This document shows positions 10,828 to 21,113 of a stretch of 64,000 bases of DNA, in pieces. Location: contig CM043966.1 of the NCBI GenBank assembly GCA_014529385.2, positions 96,796,087 to 96,860,086 of the forward strand. The letters run 5' to 3'. How positions within the stretch are numbered: position 1 is the first letter of the stretch; the number at the start of each line of letters is the position of its first letter. This DNA is from Adiantum capillus-veneris (lineage: Eukaryota > Streptophyta > Polypodiopsida > Polypodiales > Pteridaceae). The notes beneath the pieces are model-generated. The model searched no databases. It was not told the DNA's origin and saw nothing but the letters and a program-made list of their open reading frames with translations. Both the position numbers and the translations under genes were made by a program.

Positions 10828-12368
10828 CTGTTTTCAACAGATGCCAAGTGAGAGCCTCTCTCCATATGCAATCACCTACATACTCCAACTGCCTCCAGGA
10901 TCAGGATGGGATGTGGTCTCTTGGTATGCACTTATTGTTGCACGACATGTGCCAAATGGGGTGTATTCATGGGAGAGCCTATGAAATCACCTATGCATGC
11001 ATCTTGAAGGCATGTGGCACAAGATGCTGATATGGACACAAAGAGATGTTATGCTGATATGGACACAAAAAACAATTATGTTGTTTGTCAGAGTCTGCTG
11101 GAAAAAGTTGTCATGCTTGGCACTGTCTTGGTTGATATGTATGTCAAATTTCATGCGCTTGAGAAAGATGTCGTGCTTGGCATTGTCTTGGTCGATATGT
11201 ATGCCAAATGTGGTGTGTTTGAGAAAGCACAAAAAATGTGTCTGAGAAGCTTTCTATCCGGAATGTTGTCTCTTGGAATGCATTCAATGCAGGATAGACG
11301 CAACAGGAGCAGGGCTAGAAAGCTTTGGGCTGCTTTCAACGGGGATGCAAAGTGAGGGCGTCTCTCCAAATGCAATCACATAAGCGTGCATCAAGATGCT
11401 CATATTGGCCTAAAAGATCACTATGATATTGTTAGTCAGGGGTCGTTGCCAACAATTGCCATGCTTGGTAATGCCTTGGTCGATTTGTATGCCACATGTG
11501 GTGCGGGATGTCATCTTTCGGAACACACTGATTGTAGGATATGCTCGACAAGGGCACATGAAGTTGTCGTGCTTAGCACTGTTTTGGTCGTTACGTATGC
11601 TTAATGTGGTGCGCTTGAGAAAGCACAAAACGTGCTTGAGGAGCTTCCTGTCCCGAATGTCACGTCTTGGAATGCACTAATTGCGGGATGCGCGCAACAA
11701 GAGCAGTGCCAGAAATCTCTAGGCTGTTTTCAGCGGACGCAAAAGCAAGTGTATCTCTCAAAATTCAGTCACCTAACTTTCGTCTTGAATGCTACACTTA
11801 CATCTTAAAGGCATGTGGCTCTACGCAAGTGCTCGAGGAGATTCCTGTCTGGAGTGTGCACTCTTGGAATGCACTAATTGCAAGATTTGTCCCAGGTGGG
11901 CAGGGACAAAAAGCTCTAGTTTGTTTTCAGGAGATGCAAAGTGAGTGCCTCTCTACAGATGTAATCACCTATGCATGCATCTTGAAGGCATGTAGCTCTA
12001 AGCAAGATGCTGATATGGGCACAAAAATTCACAATTGTATTGTTAGTCAAAGGCTGTTGAGAAATTGTGAATCTCTCAAAATTCAATCACTTATACTTTC
12101 GTCTTGAATGCTACGCTTACATCTTAAAGGCATGTGGCTCTACGCAAGTGCTCGAGGACATTCCTGTCTAGAGTGTGCACTCTTGGAATGCACTAATTGC
12201 AAGATTTGTCCCACGTGGGCAGGGACAGAAAGCTCTAGTTTGTTTTCAGCAGATGCAAAGTGAGTGCCTCTCTACAGATGTAATCACCTATGCATGCATC
12301 TTGAAGGCATGTAGCTCTAAGCAAGATGCTGATATGGGCACAAAAATTCACAATTGTATTGTTAGTCA
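10828..12368 (+). pseudogene. PPR (PLS-class) gene fragments, block 1
   Basis: Repeated plus-strand phrases such as 'LVDMYAKCG', 'SWNALIA', 'ITYACILKACGS', 'DMGTKIHNCIVSQ' and 'CFQQMQSECLS' are the L, S and P motifs of plant organelle-targeted PPR proteins. Such proteins normally bind organellar RNA, but here the repeats are scattered over all three frames with frequent stops and frameshifts. No E or DYW domain or start codon with a transit peptide is evident. The longest open pieces are 11667-12107 and 12175-12573. Part of the block (11754-12372) is a direct tandem duplication. No functional protein is expected. Confidence 0.85.
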
Positions 12369-12372
12369 AAGG
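11754..12372 (+). repeat. 318-bp tandem duplication within PPR block 1
   Basis: The segment beginning TCTCTCAAAATTCA at 11754 recurs at 12072. Both copies run through the same PPR motifs with only scattered substitutions, for example GGAGATTCC versus GGACATTCC. Each copy covers about three PPR-type motifs. Confidence 0.9.
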
Positions 12373-12675
12373 AAGTCCATTGCCGATAGACATTCAATCG
12401 CCGTGAGTAAGCATTACCATTTTTTGATTTTTGATACTGAGAATGTAGTTAATGAATACACTGAAAAGTGCACACTGTCGTGGGAATGGCACGTTCCCTC
12501 GTATTATAAAAATTGGGGAGGACTGTGCAAACTCTCCCATGCAAGGAGACTTGCATGTTTTCTTTTTTTTTAAAACATAAAAATGAAACAACAAACAATT
12601 AATAACATTGACATTTTGTATGATCATGAACATTGAGCTTGACAAAACTCTTAACACTCCTTGTGGTTTTTGACG
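12369..12675 (+). repeat. PPR-associated tail module, copy 1
   Basis: This approximately 305-bp non-PPR module is homologous to 32582-32888 in the same orientation and also follows PPR fragments. Shared blocks include GACATTCAATC, GTGAGTAAGCATTA, ATTGGGGAGGA.TGTGCAAAC and ACATTGAGCTTGACAAAA. It may be a 3' flank carried along when the PPR unit was copied. Confidence 0.75.
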
Positions 12676-12848
12676 TTTTCACCAGTTGCTAAGGAAAGGG
12701 ATGAGGGACTAACCTCTCAAGAGCTTTTGGAAAAAGGTGTCGGGGTAGAATCTGACAATTCGAGTATTAAAGATTTATTTCACTTGTTCATTTACATTTT
12801 GAGCATTTTTCACCTTCTTCTTTTGTGCTTACGATTCAAAATATGCTC
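12676..12848. other. No gene recognised
   Basis: A short AT-rich spacer lies between the PPR tail module and a minus-strand exon-like fragment. Confidence 0.4.
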
Positions 12849-13066
12849 TCATGGATCTACCTGAGAAAGACTTTGCAAGGCTCCGCGGCTGTTGTATCCC
12901 AATGACTGCACAAAGTCTGCAGTAGCTCTAACCATACCCCAACTGATGTGTCCGGCATCAAGGAAGGAGTAGCACTCAAAGACTGGTCTGAATCTTGCTT
13001 TCCAAATACCACATAACAATGCCTTGGGGTGGCCATATGTCCAACATGCATGTTTGTAGCCCAAGT
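12849..13066 (-). pseudogene. Exon-like minus-strand fragment, unidentified
   Basis: On the minus strand an acceptor-like TTGCTTATAG precedes an open frame of about 72 residues ending in a TGA at 12849. It starts LGYKHACWTYGHPK and ends SLSQVDP. Another frame of the same DNA is also open (ending PCKVFLR), so the true frame is uncertain. It lies beyond the stop codon of the SAP gene. It could be an alternative last exon or a stray gene fragment, and no family is recognised. Confidence 0.3.
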
Positions 13067-13178
13067 CTATAAGCAAGAAAATGGGATCATGGTTGTCCCC
13101 TCATACAGCAAGTGCGATCCTGGACAATGATGTAGCCGTGCTGCACAAAGCACTTGCTGACGTCCATATACCCAATAT

Positions 13179-13517
13179 ATGACCATAACTGTGAAAAGAA
13201 AGCATGCTAAATCCTCTGATCAAGCCAATGTTGCATACTCCGAGGACGACAGGGAGCCCTATCAATACGTAGCAGGATGGATCGCTTCTTATAATTACAT
13301 AAAGTCATGGAGGAAACAACTCCAAGGTCATGGAAAGAGTAGTGCTAGCAAGCTTAAATGTGGAAAGCCAAAAGTCTTGCACTCGTTGTATAAGCAATCT
13401 TCCTGTTTACATTACAATCATGCATTGCCAATAGGTGGCATATTGACAATCATGCTAACCGATCTTAACGGCTCTAAAGAAAACGTCCATAGTCCAAGGA
13501 AAAACCATGGAGAATAA
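13179..13517 (+). CDS. Unassigned small ORF, 112 residues
   Basis: An ATG-initiated frame carries Lys/Ser-rich sequence and a central Tyr/Trp-rich part (YQYVAGWIASYNYIKSWRKQL). No domain is recognised. It is convergent with the downstream end of the SAP gene and has no obvious promoter. It could be a chance frame or a fragment of a transposase-like protein, so its coding status is doubtful. Confidence 0.2.
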   Translation: MTITVKRKHAKSSDQANVAYSEDDREPYQYVAGWIASYNYIKSWRKQLQGHGKSSASKLKCGKPKVLHSLYKQSSCLHYNHALPIGGILTIMLTDLNGSKENVHSPRKNHGE

Positions 13518-14018
13518 AACGCTGAGCGAAAGCTAAAGAAAAGAGAAATAGAATGCGAAAAGAGTACACACATTACGTGAACACCACCTCTTTACATAGA
13601 TAGTACTTGGACTGTTGGCTTGCCAATGTCATAGAGCTTTTAATTTTCTGCACTGTCACTGTTTGCTTTTACATTAAGGATGTTTTAAAAGGTTTTTTAT
13701 TTTTTCAAAATAGTCAAGACCTAATAGGTGGAGCCGTGAGAATTTGGTTGGTAGCATCCCTCCTTTTCCATCGCTAGAAATAGATCGAAATACCTTTTTC
13801 TTAATGGGGTTTAAATAAGATTACCCAAGAGCATCTTTAAATGATCCTATCTCTACAGCATTACCAAAACTGGAGCATAAGAAATTCTTGTTTTGAAATG
13901 AGTCGTAGCCTTGATAGTGCTTCAAAGAAGCACAAAAGAAACTGAAAGCTTGCCCAGGGTTACCATACAAGAACATCCATCTGTGACACCCACTATGTCA
14001 ACTCATTTAAGATCTCAT
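13518..14018 (-). other. 3' flank / presumed 3' UTR of SAP-domain gene
   Basis: This non-coding stretch directly follows (on the minus strand) the TGA of the SAP-domain gene. No gene is visible. The poly(A) site was not placed. Confidence 0.35.
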
Positions 14019-14162
14019 TCATGACGAAGAGAGTAATTGCACGATCCGTTGGAGTAGCTCATCCTTTTTGCCACTAACTTTAGTTTTGTTCTCACTGAGG
14101 AAAAGTTTCAGCTCTGGTATGGTGAGGTCACTCAGCTTCCCTTCACCATGCTTGCTCAAAAC
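14019..14162 (-). CDS. Last exon of the SAP gene (SAP domain)
   Basis: The acceptor TATCCAG lies directly before GTTTTGAGC. The 47 codons plus TGA contain the whole SAP motif: conserved Leu-x-x-Leu-x-x-x-x-Leu-Lys on helix 1, the Gly-Lys-Lys-x-Glu/Asp-Leu turn, and helix 2. It is the clearest functional clue for this gene. Confidence 0.8.
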   Translation of the reverse strand, partial: VLSKHGEGKLSDLTIPELKLFLSENKTKVSGKKDELLQRIVQLLSSS

Positions 14163-17100
14163 CTGGATATAAGCATTGACACACAAGAAATGTTATTGCC
14201 ACTTCAATAGGGTAGAAGATGTGTATCTCACTCGATCCCTTAAGCCCTCGCCCCCCAGTAGCCTTGTTTTGCTAGGGCCTAAAGAGGCTTGCTGCACAAT
14301 CTACATGCTAGCCCAATAAGCCAATCTTTCAATAGACTTTGTACTTTCATATCTTGCAGGAAGTAAACCTTTCAAATGCTTTTTACAGGCGGCATAACTT
14401 TGCCAAGGTAGAAGGCAGAATTTTCTTGAAAGAGCTGACAATGTGCTACCTTGTTCTTGTTGGTAGTTGAGTTGATGGTGGAAGTCGTGCTCTTCTTTTC
14501 CCCTCCAGCTGCCTTCTTTTGTCTAGAGGTGAGACCTTTGCTATCATTTTGGTCCTGTAGATTATAAGCTCGCTCAACTTAGAAAGTGTCTGCACCAGCT
14601 TGATGCTTCAGGCAGCACCAGCGTATTTATAACGAACAAATACAAAGAACTTTTCCTTGTGGAGTTTTTCCCCCCAAAAAAGCATTTTTCTAGTACTTTT
14701 TCAACCAAGATTTTCCTACTTTTAGCCATGTAAGCCTCGTCCTTACCTTCAGTTTGGATGCAGCCTGCTCTGCTCTTGAATTTTCAGCAAGCAAGACCTT
14801 GTCTTGTGAACACAACTCCCCACTATACTGCAGTCCACTCTTTGCATCAGGGGAAACCTTTAAGGAGAGAGATGGGGTTGGAGGCTTCTGCATACTTGGT
14901 CGGGGGCATACTGGAGCCTGTGTCAAAGTAAAGCAGTGGGAATGTCATTCCCAGATATGAAAAATCTATCCTTCCACAAAACCAGCAGAAGTAGTCAAAA
15001 TCAACCCTCTTCTTCAACAAGATTGTGTCTGAAACTTCGACCATCAACTTGGAGGACGAATGTTGAAGCCTATCACACAAGGTCCTCTTTGATCCTGCAG
15101 AAACCTGCAAAAAAAAACACTTCCTTAGCAATACAATGACCAAGTAAAATCCGATACTTCGGCAATATATCCTACCTGCATATACAAAGATGAATCCCAG
15201 ATTCAGCAATACAGGAGTGTGTAAGATATAGACTAAGGGGCAGTTATGCACGTGCCCATCATGCATATTATTGACAAACTGTAGCATCTCCACGAATTGC
15301 CCATGGTGGATATAGACATTAATTTATCTTCCCACACACTAACATAACATGCATCGAATACATTCATACAAAGGCCTGCGTGCCGAGTTTTTGACATAGC
15401 TCTAGAGATGCAGGCAGACTCAGAAATAATGAAGACTACAGGCTAGCATTCAACAAACGAATACCCTACCCAAATGACTGAAGACAAAGAGACTTTAACC
15501 TCACCATTTGTCAAATGCTAGCCTAGCCTAGAGGCTAGCATTAACTCAGGACAATGAAGCCTAGGGGCTAGCATTCAACAAATGGATACCCTACCCAAAT
15601 GGCTGACGACAATGAGACTTTAAACTCACCCTATCCTTTGGAACACTGATCGTTCCTAAACTGTCAGAGGTAACTGCCTTGGAATCACCTTGCTGACACT
15701 TTTTGGTTAAGCTCTTTCCATGTTCCATAGAGCTCTGATTAACCATGCAGGAATATTGGTATTTAGCAGGATGCTGCAAACTTCATGTGATTTACAACCA
15801 AAACCATCAGTGCCATACGCTTGTCTTGTTTATAAGGGGCATCTTCTGTTTGACAGCACTGCTGCACTCCGCTGCCTCATTTCAAAACATATAGATTTAA
15901 CAATGAGTGAAGGTCAGCTCTGCACAAACCATACACAGATATTGAAAGGCCAGAACGCAGATTTCACTGGATGAGTGGAACTTTCAATCACCTCCTATTT
16001 TCCTCTTCAAAAAGACAGGAACCCTCAAGTTGGTAACAGTGGTTTTTGTTAGAGTGTTCTTCGAGTGATCTGGACACCCTGCATGTTACAATAACCAGCT
16101 AGATTCGTTCACTTGCAAGATGCAATGAGGCTGCCATAGTTTGGGCACAGACATTAAGGATTTCTTGAAAACATCGTGCAGGTCAAACATGTCCTTATAA
16201 AGGAGGCAAGCATGGTGTGCTCAGATTTGAGAAATGTCACTATCATCACATAAGGCAGCAGACTTGATGTGACAGGATATGGCAGATTTCTAACATGCAG
16301 CAGAAATATTTGGAGGCTCTTGCCCTTGTACAAGCTGAGATATTAGCTTCCTTTAGCATAGAACTTTGAGAGAAAAACCACAAGCAAGAGAACAATCCAA
16401 ATAATTAGACATTCACAACTTAGCTAGCGCTCTTGGAGTAGCGCCCCCCCCCCCCCCCCCCCAACCCCCAACCCCCCCAACTTCACTTCTCCACTGAAGT
16501 ATTTGCTATGAAGTAGTGACTTCATAGCAAAGGATGATTGCAAAGCCAAAAACAGAGAATGATTGCTCTATGGCCGCGGATGATTATGTCTAGTGCACTC
16601 TCGGAAGTATTCCTATGCGTCCACAAATGTATCACTTCTCTTGGGCTCTGTATTCTGCCATTTGTTGCTGTGTCAACTGCAATCAGTGTAAAGGAGCTTG
16701 TGTGGCCCACGAGGTCTAGACTGAGAAGAAGGAGAAATGTCTCAGAATTGTTGGGCCTTCTTAGACTTAAAAACGAGGCTTCTTCAAAAACCAAGTCCTT
16801 GTGATGTGATATCCCACTCGAGCATGAGACAACATGTTTGAAACCACCTTGCCGATGCAAAGTCTAGCTGGAAACAGTAATCCAACGACATATCGATCGA
16901 TCTGATCTGCAAAAAAGTACTCCCTAAAGGTAAAAAACAGTAGGAAATTCTTTGAATGTTAGTCTCCATTGTGTCAATAGAATATGTCCTTAAGTTAGAT
17001 GAAGCCAAAACCAGATCCCACTCAAAGGTGTCATCGAGGGGAATTTAAATTCTCGCCATGTTTTGAGCACACATGGTTTGGAATAGAGAACAGCCCACCA

Positions 17101-20100
17101 TTGCGCTCTCCTTGAAGAAAGAGGTCTTGAATCAAATTGGATTCCTTGATAAAGTTGCTTGTGCGGACAATGGCATCAAACTGTTGAAGAAAATTGAGGG
17201 CATTTTAGACTCCTAGGCACCTGGAAAGGTAAAAAATTTACCGTGGATCTGCCATCTCTGAATGTCTTAGGCGTGACACAGCAATTGGTTGAACATTAAA
17301 TACATCCGATGACCTCCTGGTGGAGGAGGAGGTCGTGTCCTCTAGGTGGAGAACCAGGAGGCAACGGAGGTTATCCTTTGAGGGTGCGTTTGTCGCTCTC
17401 CAGAAGCCATATGCTTGAATAAACTTCTCAAAAACTGAGAAGTAACCATCAAAACTTTGACAGAAAAGCTATCCAGGGTATTATGAGAAGGGACAGAATT
17501 ATGAGAAGGAAGTTAATGAGAATTTTGTTGACGGATAGCAGGGGAAACTGGAGGACAGAGAGAACTGAAATACACATGGAGTGCCTCCAAGTCAATCCTA
17601 TTGTCCGTAAAATTATGAAGCTGTTGGTTGGCCAAGTAAAACTGGAGTACAGAGAGAACTCAAATACGCATGGAGTGCCTCCAAGTCAATCCTATTGTCC
17701 GTAAAATTAAGAAGACATTGGTTGGCCAAATAAAAATGATAGACAAATATCACATATTGTGCATGTGTCACCTCTAGACACTTCTGACTGGATGCACTTG
17801 AATGAACCCTGTGAAGTGGAATTCTCCACACCGCCAGGGTGATCTCCTTGTTCAGATGCCATGGTAATTCATTCATAGCTCCGTGCTTCAGATTGTAGAA
17901 GGCAAAGAAGCAGCAAGCTCCGGTACCACTGAAACCACTTTGGATAAGTGATAAGAAGAAAAGACAGTGAACTACCGGCAATCTACACATTTGAACTGAC
18001 GTAGTACTTCAAACAATTTCAAAACAACTGAGCTGACAAGAGGATGAAGGGGGATAGAGAAGACGGAGTAGAAAGCTTATGCACAAGAGAGTCGATGGCA
18101 CGGAAATTTAAGGAGGTCAGTATCCCTACTTAAATCTGTATCTCCTCTACAGAACCTCCCTTTACCAAATCATTAGGTAGTCCACCCACTCTAGCAAAAG
18201 CGCATGAAGGGTAAACCTCTCACAAAACATTTTGCAAAGTTAGGATAAGCCAAGCATTGAGACCCAAATCTCATCATTATCAAGATACCAATTGACTATA
18301 CAATATGCTCTTCATACACCTACATTAATCAACATAACCACAACTAGGAATTCATCAAAAGCTAGAGTGAATATACTCACCAGAACTACCTACATTACAG
18401 GTCTCAGGCATATCTGAAACAGAAGCTTCAGGACTTTCAGTAACTGAATAGTAACACGATGCCAGCTTGGGTCGACGAAAGCCTGCAGATGTCACCATGT
18501 CATTAATTCATGTGCTCCTTACTCTGTTGAATTGAGAAGAAGCAAGGATTGACAATCCTTAGACTTACAACTTAAAAGCGCCTCTGCCTCTATGCTTGGC
18601 ACACTAAACACATGCTCAAAGTCACTATAATTTAGTTTGATTTCAGAAGCTTTCAGCTTTAAATTTGCTGTTGTCCACAGTGGGCTTTCAGGACCTTCAA
18701 CTGATTGACAAAGAGGCTGTGAAGGATAGAATAAGCCGCAAGCACTTGGAGCAAAGAAGTAAAGTATTTAGCAAAGCAAGGGAGAGCTTTAGTTAACCTG
18801 GAGCTTAAGCTTTCCAAAACTGAAAAAATCCCATCCTGTCTCACAAGGTGTGGAGTCACTACTAGTGGTTGTCGATTTAACCTTCAAAAAAGGACTGCCA
18901 ACAAAATTGAACCATACGGGAGATGCTTGATGTAACTTTTGATATAATAGAATGACTTCTCGCAGCTCTTATGCTGGGAAGGGCTGGGAAAAAACCACTA
19001 CCCCTCAGCACTAGGCAGGAGGGGAACCTGCAGCAATAGCAGATCTGTATTAAGCAGCTCCTTGGAGGATGTTAAACACACCCCAACTTGTTTCCTCACC
19101 AGGATGAGATCTTGTTTCCTTCAATTGGAAAAGAGACTCTAATATAGAAGATGCCACTGGGCAGCACAATTCCATGCTGAAATGGACACGGAAATTAAGA
19201 TCAAACATCTTCATTTATGAATCACAAATGACCCTTATGTATTGACAACTAGTCCTGATCTCTTTCATCTCGTGCAATATTGGTTGATAAGAGCACAGTA
19301 ACCTTCTCATTCCAGATCTTTCTTTGTTTGCTGAGATCAAGCTCCTTTGGAAGTGTTCTGCAACATCCTGTTGTAAGATGGATAAAATTTCTGCCAGAAA
19401 ATGCAGACGTCGTACAACCACTATAACTATAGAGTAGAACCAAGCACTGCAGTATACCAGACACAAAACCTTCTTGCATAGAGGGAAGAACAAGACACTT
19501 CATCTCCAAAATTTCATCAGGTGGAAAATTTTCCAAATAATCATTAAATATAACAACTGCTCCATCATCAAACAAGCTCTTTAATGGTCCAATCAAAAGC
19601 CTTTCAATCTGTTAAGTACAGCACCGTTAACGTCAGAATTAGCCATTACATTTTCCTCAAGTGAACGAGATACTTAGAAAAGATAACATAGTCCCTATCA
19701 TCTCTAGACCTTGAAAGGGTGAAATCGGATGACATCTGGTGACAGAACAAAGTCAATACAGCCATTTACCTCCGTCCGTACACTCTACAAAAACGAAGCT
19801 GATATTGTCAGTAAAAAGTGTAGCTTTTGTCGGTGTAGATGCCTTGGTTAAACACAATACTTACAAATGCAACTGCTTCCATTAGTGTCCCGTCCAGCCA
19901 CTCCTTGACACCCCCATGTGACGCAAGATTGTCCGCAAAAACCATCCATCCATCACAGACAAGTACTTCTCTTAAGCCGCACAATAAAGCATTCTCCATT
20001 GTGCATCCATAACTACATTCTTCTTCTAAAGTACAATCAAGTCTCATCTGCAAATGATAATTGACAGAGAAGAAACAAGAGAGGTCCTGACATCAAACAT

Positions 20101-20598
20101 TATGGGGTTGGGAGGGGGGGTGGGGGTGTGCAACGCTTTACAACAGCTATTGTGAATCACAGTGACGGAAAAGACCTCGGAAAAGTTTGTGAGGAAATGT
20201 TGCAAGGCGTACTTCATCTCCATCCTCCTCACCTTCTGGAGTCAATTGGAAGCAAGGAAGTAACAAAAAGGTCAACAAGAGCGTCTTCTTTAGAAACCAT
20301 CATCGCTTCAAGAACTCACAGGAAAGACAACAGAAATGGCAGTGAGGCTATCGGGAAAGGCGACGCAGGAAGCAGCTGGCATTGTTGAATTCGTGGCGGG
20401 GGCTGCTGCTGAACGTAAGAGAGAAAGGCACAACCACTGAAGAAGAAGGTGGTGATCAGCACTTGAATAGTCCATCAGATGAAGGTCGTCGCCATATTCC
20501 GCATGAGTGAACAGACGAAAGCGCAGAAATTCATGGTCGAGCGAGAGAGGACAATGCGCGCGTAGAATGAAGCTGGTTTTCCAAAGCAGGGACGCCAT
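14019..20598 (-). CDS. Multi-exon nuclear protein with C-terminal SAP domain
   Basis: Exons with GT/AG borders and matching phase: 20320-20598 (starts MASLLWKTSF), 20161-20235, 19865-20047, 19470-19608, 19303-19367, 19100-19176, 18569-18716, 18381-18482, 15630-15773, 15006-15104, 14747-14917, 14450-14554 and 14019-14162. A further exon ends at 18798. Others probably lie near 17.78-17.93 and 16.52-16.92 kb, but their frames are unresolved. The middle part is Ser/Lys/Pro-rich and basic (for example SRQKKAAGGEKKST). The last exon encodes a SAP helix-extended-loop-helix motif (LSDLTIPELKLFL, then VSGKKDELLQRI) just before the stop. SAP domains bind AT-rich DNA, so a nuclear DNA-linked role is likely. 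The N-terminal two thirds match no family I can name. No disabling lesion was seen in the resolved exons. Confidence 0.7.
15441..15630. repeat. Intronic duplication in SAP gene
   Basis: About 66 bp around CTAGCATTCAACAAA...CTACCCAAATG...GAGACTTTAA occurs near 15441-15506 and again near 15563-15630. The second copy runs into the splice donor of the 15630-15773 exon, so the duplication also produced a donor-like sequence in the first copy. Confidence 0.7.
16444..16462. repeat. C19 homopolymer
   Basis: A run of 19 C residues is followed by shorter C runs. It lies in an intron-like part of the SAP gene region. Confidence 0.9.
17545..17730. repeat. 93-bp tandem duplication
   Basis: A unit starting AAACTGGAG occurs at 17545 and 17638. 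The copies share TGGAGTGCCTCCAAGTCAAT and a following CCTATTGTCCGTAAAATTA block with few changes. It lies in an intron-like part of the SAP gene region. Confidence 0.85.
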
Positions 20599-20700
20599 CG
20601 CCGCTATGAAGCAGGTTCACACCTGGAATTGATTAAACTCATCATTCAAATAAGGTGATCTCCAAGCTGTTTGTTGCAATCACGAAAGAGATTGATGACC

Positions 20701-20717
20701 TTTTTACTTCGTTAGCG
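20701..20717 (+). repeat. Shared 17-base boundary motif
   Basis: TTTTTACTTCGTTAGCG is identical to 10183-10199. At both sites the motif lies some 80-650 bases upstream of plus-strand PPR fragments. Confidence 0.6.
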
Positions 20718-20794
20718 TACATTTAACATGTCCCACACGCTTTTTTATCGGATAGCAAGCAGCACTCACAACTTTCAGAGCAGCTCCCTCTCCG

Positions 20795-21113
20795 TGTTCA
20801 GTTCGATGCGAAACAAGGGCCTATCTCCAGTTGCAATCATCTACGGGTGCATCATTGAAGGTATCTGGCTCTCCGCAAGATGCTGATATGGGCCAGAAAA
20901 ATTTACTATTACATTCTTAGTCAGAGGCTGTTGAAAAAAAGATGTCGTGGCCATATCAGCGTGGTTGGCACTGTCTTAGTCGATATGTATGCAAAGCGTG
21001 GGCCTCTCTCCAAATGCAATCACGTATGCGTGCATCTTGAAGGCATCTGGCTCTACGCAAGATGCTGATATGGGCACAAAATTCAGTCAGAGGCTGTTGA
21101 AAAAGATGTTGGG
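20795..21113 (+). pseudogene. PPR fragment, left part, interrupted by chromovirus
   Basis: PPR phrases (MRNKGLSPVAII, VGTVLVDMYAK, 'LSQRLLKK') are present in broken frames. The sequence stops at GTTGAAAAAGATGTTGGG where the 9.2-kb retrotransposon begins, and resumes at 30333 with TTGGGCTTGGCATTGTCTTG. Joining the flanks without the element gives the usual PPR linker seen elsewhere in the window. Confidence 0.85.
21109..21113. repeat. Target-site duplication, left (TTGGG)
   Basis: TTGGG directly precedes the left LTR and recurs at 30333-30337 directly after the right LTR. Confidence 0.9.

Noticed and set aside
10296-10888. Overlapping frames on both strands in the GC-rich leader
   Set aside because: Five frames are open at once because stop codons are scarce in GC-rich DNA; none shows a domain.
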